DNA of 64,000 nucleotides from Urophycis tenuis (taxonomy: Eukaryota > Chordata > Actinopteri > Gadiformes > Phycidae), in assembly GCA_036785325.1 (NCBI GenBank), contig JAXIVH010000020.1, forward strand, positions 7,049,879 to 7,113,878, in the 5' to 3' direction. Both the position numbers and the translations under genes were made by a program. Shown here one piece after another: positions 12,411 to 24,914 of the stretch (positions within the stretch are counted from its first letter, which is position 1; each line of letters begins with the position of its first letter). The notes below the pieces were generated by a model. It was not told where the DNA came from, searched no databases, and was given only the letters and a program-made list of their open reading frames with translations.

Positions 12411-15406
12411 GTTAATTGAAACGTTGAAGGTATGTTTTTAGCTGCTGGGTAGACTTCAGTCAACCTGACACAGTTTTGTCTCTGAGCAACCAAATTGCTT
12501 GGGGATGGGCTCATTATAAGCGGGGAAATCTAAGCTTTTCAACGGCTTATGGCAAGACTATATTCACCAAAGGGCGTTTGAAATACTAAGCTAATTAATT
12601 TGTGTTCTGTAAGGAAAGATTGATGTTAATTGAAACGTTAAAGGTATGTTTTTAGCTGCTGGGTAGACTTCATTCAACCTGACGCAGTTTAGTCTGTGAT
12701 CAACCAGACTGCTCGCGGATGGGCTCATTTTAAGCGGGGAAATCTAAGCTTTCCAACGGCCTATGGCAAGACTATATTGACTCATGGGTCATTGAAATAC
12801 TAAGCTAATTAATTTGTGTTCTGTAAGGAAAGATTGATGTTAATTGAAACGTTGAAGGTATGTTTTTAGCTGCTGGGTAGACTTCAGTCAACCTGACGCA
12901 GTTTAGTCTGTGATCAACCAGACTGCTCGCGGATGGGCTCATTTTAAGCGGGGAAATCTAAGCTTTTCAATGGCGTATGGCAAGACTATATTCACCAATG
13001 GCCCGTTGAAATACTAAGCTAATTAATTTGTGTTCTGTAAGGAAAGATTGATGTCAATTGAAACGTTAAAGGTATGTTTTTAGCTGCTGGGTAGACTTCA
13101 TTCAACCTGACGCAGTTTAGTCTGTGATCAACCAGACTGCTCGCGGATGGGCTCATTTTAAGCGGGGAAATCTAAGCTTTCCAACGGCGTATGGAAAGAC
13201 TATATTGACTCATGGGTCGTTGAAATACTAAGCTAATTAATTTGTGTTCTGTAAGGAAAGATTGATGTTAATTGAAACGTTGAAGGTATGTTTTTAGCTG
13301 CTGGGTAGACTTCACTCAACCTGACACAGTTTTGTCTGTGAGCAACGAAATTGCTCGGGGATGGGCTCATTATGAGCGGGGAAATCTAAGCTTTCCAACG
13401 GCGTATGGCAAGACTATATTCACCAAAGGGTCGTTGAAATACTAAGCTAATTAATTTGTGTTCTGTAAGGAAAGATTGATGTTAATTGAAACGTTTAAGG
13501 TATGTTTTTAGCTGCTGGGTAGACTTCAGTCAACCTGACGCAGTTTAGTCTGTGATCAACCAGACTGCTGGCGGATGGGCTCATTTTAAGCAGGGAAATC
13601 TAAGCTTTTCAACGGCGTATGGTAAGACTATATTCACCAAAGGGCCGTTGAAATACTAAGCTAATTAATTTGTGTTCTGTAAGGAAAGATTGATGTTAAT
13701 TGAAACGTTAAAGGTATGTTTTTGGCTGCTGGGTAGACTTCATTCAACCTGACGCAGTTTAGTCTGTGATCAACCAGACTGCTCGCGGATGGGCTCATTT
13801 TAAGCGGGGAAATCTAAGCTTTCCAACGGCGTATGGCAAGATTATATTGACTCATTGGTCGTTGAAATACTAAGCTAATTAATTTGTGATCTGTAAGGAA
13901 AGATTGATGTTAATTGAAACGTTGAAGGTATGTTTTTAGCTGCTGGGTAGACTTCAGTCAACCTGACACAGTTTTGTCTCTGAGCAACCAAATTGCTTGG
14001 GGATGGGCTCATTATAAGCGGGGAAATCTAAGCTTTTCAACGGCTTATGGCAAGACTATATTCACCAAAGGGCGTTTGAAATACTAAGCTAATTAATTTG
14101 TGTTCTGTAAGGAAAGATTGATGTTAATTGAAACGTTAAAGGTATGTTTTTAGCTGCTGGGTAGACTTCATTCAACCTGACGCAGTTTAGTCTGTGATCA
14201 ACCAGACTGCTCGCGGATGGGCTCATTTTAAGCGGGGAAATCTAAGCTTTCCAACGGCCTATGGCAAGACTATATTGACTCATGGGTCATTGAAATACTA
14301 AGCTAATTAATTTGTGTTCTGTAAGGAAAGATTGATGTTAATTGAAACGTTGAAGGTATGTTTTTAGCTGCTGGGTAGACTTCAGTCAACCTGACGCAGT
14401 TTAGTCTGTGATCAACCAGACTGCTCGCGGATGGGCTCATTTTAAGCGGGGAAATCTAAGCTTTTCAATGGCGTATGGCAAGACTATATTCACCAATGGC
14501 CCGTTGAAATACTAAGCTAATTAATTTGTGTTCTGTAAGGAAAGATTGATGTCAATTGAAACGTTAAAGGTATGTTTTTAGCTGCTGGGTAGACTTCATT
14601 CAACCTGACGCAGTTTAGTCTGTGATCAACCAGACTGCTCGCGGATGGGCTCATTTTAAGCGGGGAAATCTAAGCTTTCCAACGGCGTATGGAAAGACTA
14701 TATTGACTCATGGGTCGTTGAAATACTAAGCTAATTAATTTGTGTTCTGTAAGGAAAGATTGATGTTAATTGAAACGTTGAAGGTATGTTTTTAGCTGCT
14801 GGGTAGACTTCACTCAACCTGACACAGTTTTGTCTGTGAGCAACGAAATTGCTCGGGGATGGGCTCATTATGAGCGGGGAAATCTAAGCTTTCCAACGGC
14901 GTATGGCAAGACTATATTCACCAAAGGGTCGTTGAAATACTAAGCTAATTAATTTGTGTTCTGTAAGGAAAGATTGATGTTAATTGAAACGTTTAAGGTA
15001 TGTTTTTAGCTGCTGGGTAGACTTCAGTCAACCTGACGCAGTTTAGTCTGTGATCAACCAGACTGCTGGCGGATGGGCTCATTTTAAGCAGGGAAATCTA
15101 AGCTTTTCAACGGCGTATGGTAAGACTATATTCACCAAAGGGCCGTTGAAATACTAAGCTAATTAATTTGTGTTCTGTAAGGAAAGATTGATGTTAATTG
15201 AAACGTTAAAGGTATGTTTTTGGCTGCTGGGTAGACTTCATTCAACCTGACGCAGTTTAGTCTGTGATCAACCAGACTGCTCGCGGATGGGCTCATTTTA
15301 AGCGGGGAAATCTAAGCTTTCCAACGGCGTATGGCAAGACTATATTGACTCATGGGTCGTTGAAATACTAAGCTAATTAATTTGTGTTCTGTAAGGAAAG
15401 ATTGAT
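12411..15406 (+). repeat. Tandem pair of 7-monomer higher-order units (1498 bp each)
   Basis: Two adjacent units, 12411-13908 and 13909-15406, carry the same seven monomer types in order. The shared private variant TTTTCAATGGCG sits 1498 bp apart (about 12963 and 14461), as do GGCTTATGG and the TATGAGCGGGG monomer with GAGCAACGAAATTGCTC. Both units are preceded by a GTGATCTG spacer variant. The final monomers differ in their tails (CATTGG with GTGATCTG in the first, CATGGG with GTGTTCTG in the second), marking the exchange point. Confidence 0.88.
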
Positions 15407-17546
15407 GTTAATTGAAACGTTGAAGGTATGTTTTTAGCTGCTGGGTAGACTTCAGTCAACCTGACGCAGTTTAGTCTGTGATCAACCAGACTGCTCGCGG
15501 ATGGGCTCATTTTAAGCGGGGAAATCTAAGCTTTCCAACGGCGTATGGCAAGACTATATCGACTCATGGGTCGTTGAAATACTAAGCTAATTAATTTGTG
15601 TTCTGTAAGGAAAGATTGATGTTAATTGAAACGTTGAAGGTATGTTTTTAGCTGCTGGGTAGACTTCAGTCAACCTGACGCAGTTTAGTCTGTGATCAAC
15701 CAGACTGCTCGCGGATGGGCTCATTTTAAGCGGGGAAATCTAAGCTTTCCAACGGCGTATGGCAAGACTATATTGACTCATGGGTCATTGAAATACTAAG
15801 CTAATTAATTTGTGTTCTGTAAGGAAAGATTGATGTTAATTGAAACGTTGAAGGTATGTTTTTAGCTGCTGGGTAGACTTCAGTCAACCTGACGCAGTTT
15901 AGTCTGTGATCAACCAGACTGCTCGCGGATGGGCTCATTTTAAGCGGGGAAATCTAAGCTTTCCAACAGCGTATGGCAAGACTATATTGACTCATGGGTC
16001 GTTGAAATACTAAGCTAATTAATTTGTGTTCTGTAAGGAAAGATTGATGTTAATTGAAACGTTGAAGGTATGTTTTTAGCTGCTGGGTAGACTTCATTCA
16101 ACCTGACGCAGTTTAGTCTGTGATCAACCAGACTGCTCGCGGATGGGCTCATTTTAAGCGGGGAAATCTAAGCTTTCCAACGGCCTATGGCAAGACTATA
16201 TTGACTCATGGGTCATTGAAATACTAAGCTAATTAATTTGTGTTCTGTAAGGAAAGATTGATGTTAATTGAAACGTTGAAGGTATGTTTTTAGCTGCTGG
16301 GTAGACTTCAGTCAACCTGACGCAGTTTAGTCTGTGATCAACCAGACTGCTCGCGGATGGGCTCATTTTAAGCGGGGAAATCTAAGCTTTTCAAGGGCGT
16401 ATGGCAAGACTATATTCACCAATGGCCCGTTGAAATACTAAGCTAATTAATTTGTGTTCTGTAAGGAAAGATTGATGTCAATTGAAACGTTAAAGGTATG
16501 TTTTTAGCTGCTGGGTAGACTTCATTCAACCTGACGCAGTTTAGTCTGTGATCAACCAGACTGCTCGCGGATGGGCTCATTTTAAGCTGGGAAATCTAAG
16601 CTTTCCAACGGCGTATGGAAAGACTATATTGACTCATGGGTCGTTGAAATACTAAGCTAATTAATTTGTGTTCTGTAAGGAAAGATTGATGTTAATTGAA
16701 ACGTTGAAGGTATTTTTTTAGCTGCTGGGTAGACTTCACTCAACCTGACACAGTTTTGTCTGTGAGCAACCAAATTGCTCGGGGATGGGCTCATTATAAG
16801 CGGGGAAATCTAAGCTTTCCAACGGCGTATGGCAAGACTATATTCACCAAAGGGTCGTTGAAATACTAAGCTAATTAATTTGTGTTCTGTAAGGAAAGAT
16901 TGATGTTAATTGAAACGTTTAAGGTATGTTTTTAGCTGCTGGGTAGACTTCAGTCAACCTGACGCAGTTTAGTCTGTGATCAACCAGACTGCTGGCGGAT
17001 GGGCTCATTTTAAGCAGGGAAATCTAAGCTTTCCAACGGCGTATGGAAAGACTATATTGACTCATGGGTCGTTGAAATACTAAGCTAATTAATTTGTGTT
17101 CTGTAAGGAAAGATTGATGTTAATTGAAACGTTGAAGGTATGTTTTTAGCTGCTGGGTAGACTTCACTCAACCTGACACAGTTTTGTCTGTGAGCAACCA
17201 AATTGCTCGGGGATGGGCTCATTATAAGCGGGGAAATCTAAGCTTTCCAACGGAGTATGGCAAGACTATATTGACTCATGGGTCGTTGAAATACTAAGAT
17301 AATTAATTTGTGTTCTGTAAGGAAAGATTGATGTTAATTGAAACGTTGAAGGTATGTTTTTAGCTGCTGGGTAGACTTCATTCAACCTGACGCAGTTTAG
17401 TCTGTGATCACCCAGACTGCTGGCGGATGGGCTCATTTTAAGCAGGGAAATCTAAGCTTTTCAACGGCGTATGGTAAGACTATATTCACCAAAGGGCCGT
17501 TGAAATACTAAGCTAATTAATTTGTGTTCTGTAAGGAAAGATTGAT

Positions 17547-19686
17547 GTTAATTGAAACGTTAAAGGTATGTTTTTGGCTGCTGGGTAGACTTCATTCAAC
17601 CTGACGCAGTTTAGTCTGTGATCAACCAGACTGCTCGCGGATGGGCTCATTTTAAGCGGGGAAATCTAAGCTTTCCAACGGCGTATGGCAAGACTATATT
17701 GACTCATGGGTCGTTGAAATACTAAGCTAATTAATTTGTGTTCTGTAAGGAAAGATTGATGTTAATTGAAACGTTGAAGGTATGTTTTTAGCTGCTGGGT
17801 AGACTTCAGTCAACCTGACGCAGTTTAGTCTGTGAGCAACCAAATTGCTCGGGGATGGGCTCATTATAAGCGGGGAAATCTATGCTTTCCAACGGCGTAT
17901 GGCAAGACTATATTCACCAAAGGGTCGTTGAAATACTAAGCTAATTAATTTGTGTTCTGTAAGGAAAGATTGATGTTAATTGAAACGTTGAAGGTATGTT
18001 TTTAGCTGCTGGGTAGACTTCAGTCAACCTGACGCAGTTTAGTCTGTGATCAACCAGACTGCTCGCGGATGGGCTCATTTTAAGCGGGGAAATCTAAGCT
18101 TTCCAACGGCGTATGGCAAGACTATATCGACTCATGGGTCGTTGAAATACTAAGCTAATTAATTTGTGTTCTGTAAGGAAAGATTGATGTTAATTGAAAC
18201 GTTGAAGGTATGTTTTTAGCTGCTGGGTAGACTTCAGTCAACCTGACGCAGTTTAGTCTGTGATCAACCAGACTGCTCGCGGATGGGCTCATTTTAAGCG
18301 GGGAAATCTAAGCTTTCCAACGGCGTATGGCAAGACTATATTGACTCATGGGTCATTGAAATACTAAGCTAATTAATTTGTGTTCTGTAAGGAAAGATTG
18401 ATGTTAATTGAAACGTTGAAGGTATGTTTTTAGCTGCTGGGTAGACTTCAGTCAACCTGACGCAGTTTAGTCTGTGATCAACCAGACTGCTCGCGGATGG
18501 GCTCATTTTAAGCGGGGAAATCTAAGCTTTCCAACAGCGTATGGCAAGACTATATTGACTCATGGGTCGTTGAAATACTAAGCTAATTAATTTGTGTTCT
18601 GTAAGGAAAGATTGATGTTAATTGAAACGTTGAAGGTATGTTTTTAGCTGCTGGGTAGACTTCATTCAACCTGACGCAGTTTAGTCTGTGATCAACCAGA
18701 CTGCTCGCGGATGGGCTCATTTTAAGCGGGGAAATCTAAGCTTTCCAACGGCCTATGGCAAGACTATATTGACTCATGGGTCATTGAAATACTAAGCTAA
18801 TTAATTTGTGTTCTGTAAGGAAAGATTGATGTTAATTGAAACGTTGAAGGTATGTTTTTAGCTGCTGGGTAGACTTCAGTCAACCTGACGCAGTTTAGTC
18901 TGTGATCAACCAGACTGCTCGCGGATGGGCTCATTTTAAGCGGGGAAATCTAAGCTTTTCAACGGCGTATGGCAAGACTATATTCACCAATGGCCCGTTG
19001 AAATACTAAGCTAATTAATTTGTGTTCTGTAAGGAAAGATTGATGTCAATTGAAAAGTTAAAGGTATGTTTTTAGCTGCTGGGTAGACTTCATTCAACCT
19101 GACGCAGTTTAGTCTGTGATCAACCAGACTGCTCGCGGATGGGCTCATTTTAAGCGGGGAAATCTAAGCTTTCCAACGGCGTATGGAAAGACTATATTGA
19201 CTCATGGGTCGTTGAAATACTAAGCTAATTAATTTGTGTTCTGTAAGGAAAGATTGATGTTAATTGAAACGTTGAAGGTATGTTTTTAGCTGCTGGGTAG
19301 ACTTCACTCAACCTGACACAGTTTTGTCTGTGAGCAACTAAATTGCTCGCGGATGGGCTCATTATAAGCGGGGAAATCTAAGCTTTCCAACGGCGTATGG
19401 CAAGACTATATTCACCAAAGGGTCGTTGAAATACTAAGCTAATTAATTTGTGTTCTGTAAGGAAAGATTGATGTTAATTGAAACGTTTAAGGTATGTTTT
19501 TAGCTGCTGGGTAGACTTCAGTCAACCTGACGCAGTTTAGTCTGTGATCAACCAGACTGCTGGCGGATGGGCTCATTTTAAGCAGGGAAATCTAAGCTTT
19601 CCAACGGCGTATGGAAAGACTATATTGACTCATGGGTCGTTGAAATACTAAGCTAATTAATTTGTGTTCTGTAAGGAAAGATTGAT
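17547..19686 (+). repeat. 10-monomer higher-order unit (2140 bp), copy b
   Basis: Same ordered series as at 8345, starting with the TTTTTGGCTG monomer and running through TCTATGC, TATATCGACTC, GGGTCATTG, CAACAGCG, GGCCTATGG, CAATGGCCCG, GTCAATTG, CACTCAACC and GTTTAAGG with the GGAAAGAC hybrid tail. The hybrid last monomer is shared with copy a, so the hybrid arose before the two copies separated. Two further monomers separate it from the next TTTTTGGCTG monomer at 20115. Confidence 0.85.
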
Positions 19687-21826
19687 GTTAATTGAAACGT
19701 TGAAGGTATGTTTTTAGCTGCTGGGTAGACTTCACTCAACCTGACACAGTTTTGTCTGTGAGCAACCAAATTGCTCGGGGATGGGCTCATTATAAGCGGG
19801 GAAATCTAAGCTTTCCAACGGCGTATGGCAAGACTATATTCACCAAAGGGTCGTTGAAATACTAAGCTAATTAATTTGTGTTCTGTAAGGAAAGATTGAT
19901 GTTAATTGAAACGTTTAAGGTATGTTTTTAGCTGCTGGGTAGACTTCAGTCAACCTGACGCAGTTTAGTCTGTGATCAACCAGACTGCTGGCGGATGGGC
20001 TCATTTTAAGCAGGGAAATCTAAGCTTTTCAACGGCGTATGGTAAGACTATATTCACCAAAGGGCCGTTGAAATACTAAGCTAATTAATTTGTGTTCTGT
20101 AAGGAAAGATTGATGTTAATTGAAACGTTAAAGGTATGTTTTTGGCTGCTGGGTAGACTTCATTCAACCTGACGCAGTTTTGTCTGTGAGCAACCAAATT
20201 GCTCGGGGATGGGCTCATTTTAAGCGGGGAAATCTAAGGTTCCCAACGGCGTATGGCAAGACTATATTGAGTCATGGGTCGTTGAAATACTAAGCTAATT
20301 AATTTCTGTTCTTTATTGAAAGATTGATCTTAATTGAAACGTTGAAGGTATGTTTTTAGCTGCTGGGTAGACTTCAGTCAACCTGACGCAGTTTTGTCTG
20401 TGAGCAAGCAGACTGCTCGCGGATGGGCTCATTTTAAGCGGGGAAATCTAAGCTTTCCAACGGCGTATGGCAAGACTATATTGACTCATTGGTCGTTGAA
20501 ATACTAAGCTAATTAATTTGTGATCTGTAAGGAAAGATTGATGTTAATTGAAACGTTGAAGGTATGTTTTTAGCTGCTGGGTAGACTTCAGTCAACCTGA
20601 CACAGTTTTGTCTCTGAGCAACCAAATTGCTTGGGGATGGGCTCATTATAAGCGGGGAAATCTAAGCTTTCTAACGGCGTATGGCAAGACTATATTCACT
20701 AAAGGGTCGTTGAAATACTAAGCTAATTAATTTGTGTTCTGTAAGGAAAGATTGATGTTAATTGAAACGTTGAAGGTATGTTTTTAGCTGCTGGGTAGAC
20801 TTCAGTCAACCTGACGCAGTTTAGTCTGTGATCAACCAGACTGCTCGCGGATGGGCTCATTTTAAGCGGGGAAATCTAAGCTTTCCAACAGCGTATGGCA
20901 AGACTATATTTGCCCATGGGTCGTTGAAATACTAAGCTAATTAATTTGTGTTCTGTAAGGAAAGATTGATGTTAATTGAAACGTTGAAGGTATGTTTTTA
21001 GCTGCTGGGTAGACTTCATTCAACCTGACGCAGTTTAGTCTGTGATCAACCAGACTGCTCGCGGATGGGCTCATTTTAAGCGGGGAAATCTAAGCTTTCC
21101 AAAGGCGTATGGCAAGACTATATTGACTCATGGGTCGTTGAAATACTAAGCTAATTAATTTGTGTTCTGTAAGGAAAGATTGATGTTAATTGAAACGTTG
21201 AAGGTATGTTTTTAGCTGCTGGGTAGACTTCAGTCAACCTGACGCAGTTTTGTCTGTGAGCAACCAAATTGCTCAGGGATGGGCTCATTATAAGCGGGGA
21301 AATCTAAGCTTTCCAACGGCGTATGGCAAGACTATATTCACCAAAGGGTCGTTGAAATACTAAGCTAATTAATTTGTTTTCTGTAAGGAAAAATTGATGT
21401 TAATTGAAACGTTGAAGGTATGTTTTTAGCTGCTGGGTAGACTTCAGTCAACCTGACGCAGTTTAGTCTGTGATCAACCAGACTGCTCGCGGATGGGCTC
21501 ATTTTAAGCGGGGAAATCTAAGCTTTCCAACGGCGTATGGCAAGACTATATTGACTCATGGGTCATTGAAATACTAAGCTAATTAATTTGTGTTCTGTAA
21601 GGAAAGATTGATGTTAATTGAAACGTTGAAGGTATGTTTTTAGCTGCTGGGTAGACTTCAGTCAACCTGACGCAGTTTAGTCTGTGATCAACCAGACTGC
21701 TCGCGGATGGGCTCATTATAAGCGGGGAAATCTAAGCTTTCCAACGGCGTATGGCAAGACTATATTCACCAAAGGGTCGTTGAAATACTAAGCTAATTAA
21801 TTTGTGTTCTGTAAGGAAAGATTGAT

Positions 21827-23966
21827 GTTAATTGAAACGTTGAAGGTATGTTTTTAGCTGCTGGGTAGACTTCAGTCAACCTGACGCAGTTTAGTCTGTG
21901 ATCAACCAGACTGCTCGCGGATGGGCTCATTTTAAGCGGGGAAATCTAAGCTTCCCAACGGCGTATGGCAAGACTATATCGACTCATGGGTCGTTGAAAT
22001 ACTAAGCTAATTAATTTGTGTTCTGTAAGGAAAGATTGATGTTAATTGAAACGTTGAAGGTATGTTTTTAGCTGCTGGGTAGACTTCAGTCAACCTGACG
22101 CAGTTTAGTCTGTGATCAACCAGACTGCTCGCGGATGGGCTCATTTTAAGCGGGGAAATCTAAGCTTTCCAACGGCGTATGGCAAGACTATATTCACCAA
22201 AGGGTCGTTGAAATACTAAGCTAATTAATTTGTGTTCTGTAAGGAAAGATTGATGTTAATTGAAACGTTGAAGGTATGTCTTTAGCTGCTGTGTAGACTT
22301 CAGTCAACCTGACGCAGATTTGTCTGTCAGCAACCAAATTGCTCGGGGATGGGCTCATTATAAGCGGGGAAATCTAAGCTTTCCAACGGCGTATGGCAAG
22401 ACTATATTCACCAAAGGGCCGTTGAAATACTAAGCTAATTAATTTGTGTTCTGTAAGGAAAGATTGATGTTAATTGAAACGTTAAAGGTATGTTTTTAGC
22501 TGCTGGGTAGACTTCATTCAACCTGACGCAGTTTAGTCTGTGATCAACCAGACTGCTCGCGGATGGGCTCATTTTAAGCGGGGAAATCTAAGCTTTCCAA
22601 AGGCGTATGGCAAGACTATATTGACTCATGGGTCGTTGAAATACTAAGCTAATTAATTTGTGTTCTGTAAGGAAAGATTGATGTTAATTGAAACGTTGAA
22701 GGTCTGTTTTTAGCTGCTGGGTAGACTTCAGTCAACCTGACGCAGTTTTGTCTGTGAGCAACCAAATTGCTCAGGGATGGGCTCATTATAAGCGGGGAAA
22801 TCTAAGCTTTCCAACGGCGTATGGCAAGACTATATTCACCAAAGGGTCGTTGAAATACTAAGCTAATTAATTTGTGTTCTGTAAGGAAAGATTGATGTTA
22901 ATTGAAACGTTGAAGGTATGTTTTTAGCTGCTGGGTAGACTTCAGTCAACCTGACGCAGTTTAGTCTGTGATCAACCAGACTGCTCGCGGATGGGCTCAT
23001 TTTAAGCGGGGAAATCTAAGCTTCCCAACGGCGTATGGCAAGACTATATCGACTCATGGGTCGTTGAAATACTAAGCTAATTAATTTGTGTTCTGTAAGG
23101 AAAGATTGATGTTAATTGAAACGTTGAAGGTATGTTTTTAGCTGCTGGGTAGACTTCAGTCAACCTGACGCAGTTTAGTCTGTGATCAACCAGACTGCTC
23201 GCGGATGGGCTCATTTTAAGCGGGGAAATCTAAGCTTTCCAACGGCGTATGGCAAGACTATATTCACCAAAGGGTCGTTGAAATACTAAGCTAATTAATT
23301 TGTGTTCTGTAAGGAAAGATTGATGTTAATTGAAACGTTGAAGGTATGTCTTTAGCTGCTGTGTAGACTTCAGTCAACCTGACGCAGATTTGTCTGTCAG
23401 CAACCAAATTGCTCGGGGATGGGCTCATTATAAGCGGGGAAATCTAAGCTTTCCAACGGCGTATGGCAAGACTATATTCACCAAAGGGCCGTTGAAATAC
23501 TAAGCTAATTAATTTGTGTTCTGTAAGGAAAGATTGATGTTAATTGAAACGTTAAAGGTATGTTTTTAGCTGCTGGGTAGACTTCATTCAACCTGACGCA
23601 GTTTAGTCTGTGATCAACCAGACTGCTCGCGGATGGGCTCATTTTAAGCGGGGAAATCTAAGCTTTCCAAAGGCGTATGGCAAGACTATATTGACTCATG
23701 GGTCGTTGAAATACTAAGCTAATTAATTTGTGTTCTGTAAGGAAAGATTGATGTTAATTGAAACGTTGAAGGTCTGTTTTTAGCTGCTGGGTAGACTTCA
23801 GTCAACCTGACGCAGTTTTGTCTGTGAGCAACCAAATTGCTCAGGGATGGGCTCATTATAAGCGGGGAAATCTAAGCTTTCCAACGGCGTATGGCAAGAC
23901 TATATTCACCAAAGGGTCGTTGAAATACTAAGCTAATTAATTTGTGTTCTGTAAGGAAAGATTGAT
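21827..23966 (+). repeat. Tandem pair of 5-monomer higher-order units (1070 bp each)
   Basis: Units 21827-22896 and 22897-23966 are near copies. Each contains a TATATCGACTC monomer with CTTCCCAACGG, a monomer with the AAAGGGTCG tail, a TATGTCTTTAGCTGCTGTG monomer with GTCAGCAACC, a GTTAAAGG monomer with CCAAAGGCG, and a GAAGGTCTGTTTTT monomer with GCTCAGGG. A third, partial unit runs from 23967 into the truncated insert at 24215. A related series precedes the second truncated insert (46622-47518), so this unit and the truncation travelled together. Confidence 0.88.
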
Positions 23967-24214
23967 GTTAATTGAAACGTTGAAGGTATGTTTTTAGCTG
24001 CTGGGTAGACTTCAGTCAACCTGACGCAGTTTAGTCTGTGATCAACCAGACTGCTCGCAGATGGGCTCATTTTAAGCGGGGAAATCTAAGCTTTCCAACG
24101 GCGTATGGCAAAACTATATCGACTCATGGGTCGTTGAAATACTAAGCTAATTAATTTGTGTTCTGTAAGGAAAGATTGATGTTAATTGAAACGTTGAAGG
24201 TATGTTTTTAGCTG

Positions 24215-24594
24215 TGGCCCGCCCGTGGCCCGCCCGCCCCCTGTGTCGGCAGCACCCATACCGCTGGTCCTCCCCGCACAGCCACAGGCCCCCTCCGTCC
24301 TGCTTCGTGGGCCATCCTGCAGCTGTCTCTGCAGTCATCGTGTGTCAAAACCATTCAAACTTGTATATGGTAACATTTCAAAATGACACCAGCATAAATG
24401 AGGACCTTGCAATAGGTTGTGTGTTACAGGACCCCCCTGGCATACGGCTGTATGTCTCTGTGAAGGTGGTTGTGAAGAACTGCATCCGGCTGAACAAGTA
24501 CAAGTGCCGGCGAGGCAGCAACTCTCTCGAGGGGTTGCACGCCCACCTGGTTAACGCCATCCCTTCACAGCGATATGGGATCATGCCGTTCCAA
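24215..24594 (+). pseudogene. Truncated exon-like segment, copy 1 (chimeric open frame)
   Basis: 380 bp of the exon-like segment, ending at a GTAAGT donor. An ATG in the satellite (24202) reads in frame across the junction and stays open for 134 codons to 24606. The downstream part holds the frame with QDPPGIRLYVSV and RRGSNSLEGLHAHL, which resembles the C-terminal region of DUF6729-type proteins as I remember them (not searched). Codon variants here are CAG (Q), CGG (R), CGA (no stop) and TAT (Y). There is no promoter or upstream exon to support expression, so I treat it as a captured exon remnant. The open frame is nonetheless the longest in the window. Confidence 0.45.
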
Positions 24595-24604
24595 GTAAGT
24601 GATT

Positions 24605-24607
<3 letters not shown>

Positions 24608-24678
<71 letters not shown>

Positions 24679-24732
24679 TATATACACACACACACACACA
24701 CTTATATATACACACACATATATATATATATA
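24608..24732 (+). repeat. CA/CG/TA microsatellite, copy 1
   Basis: About 125 bp of alternating purine-pyrimidine DNA: a long (CA)n, a (CG)n of about 8 repeats, then short TA and CA runs ending in (TA)n. It lies directly 3' of the splice donor, so intronic if the exon is real. Confidence 0.95.
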
Positions 24733-24914
24733 CTTAAACATAGCTGACCCTTTTTTTCCCCCTTCTCGGGGATTATGCTCCCAGTTTTGATCTCGGACGT
24801 CTGGTCACTTATAGCATATAATAATATTCTATTACTGTTAAGCCAACTATGAATAATAAAACAGGCCAAAACATGTGTCCTTTATCATAGCTACACGTGT
24901 TACAAATAAACGCG

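Larger units (their letters stand above)
1..24214 (+). repeat. 214-bp satellite array, block 1 (113 monomers)
   Basis: Head-to-tail monomers, each starting at the motif GTTAATTGAAACGTT, with starts at 1, 215, 429, 643 and so on. The start at 24181 is the 114th, so 113 complete units span 24180 bp, only 2 bp less than 113 x 214. The deficit maps to 7021-7030, where ATACTAAGC has become ATAAAGC. Landmarks inside a unit are a GCTGCTGGGTAGACTTCA segment, a variable stem-loop at unit positions 67-90, a GGGGAAATCTAAGCTTTCC segment with a HindIII site, and an AGCTAATTAATTTGTG tail. Monomers differ by point variants at recurring positions that combine into higher-order units. The block begins before the window and ends abruptly at a truncated insert. 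I see no gene in it. Confidence 0.97.
24215..24914 (+). repeat. Insert copy 1, 5'-truncated
   Basis: Lacks the 187-bp intron-like left part and the first about 135 bp of the exon-like segment. The satellite stops in mid-monomer at TTTTTAGCTG (unit position 34), and the insert resumes at TGGCCCGCCCG, which is immediately repeated once (TGGCCCGCCCG TGGCCCGCCCG). This junction is identical in copy 6. The right end reads ACAAATAAACGCG and is followed by GAATTGGAAAG and CAGTGAACC, marks shared with copies 2 and 6. Confidence 0.93.

Noticed and set aside
1..24214. CRISPR array
   Set aside because: Repeats are contiguous 214-bp units without unique spacers, and the exon-like DNA and microsatellites are eukaryotic.
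24599..24790. Open frames of Thr-His or Val-Cys repeats over the microsatellites, on both strands in most insert copies
   Set aside because: They are translations of (CA)n/(TG)n DNA, vary with tract length, and have no gene context.
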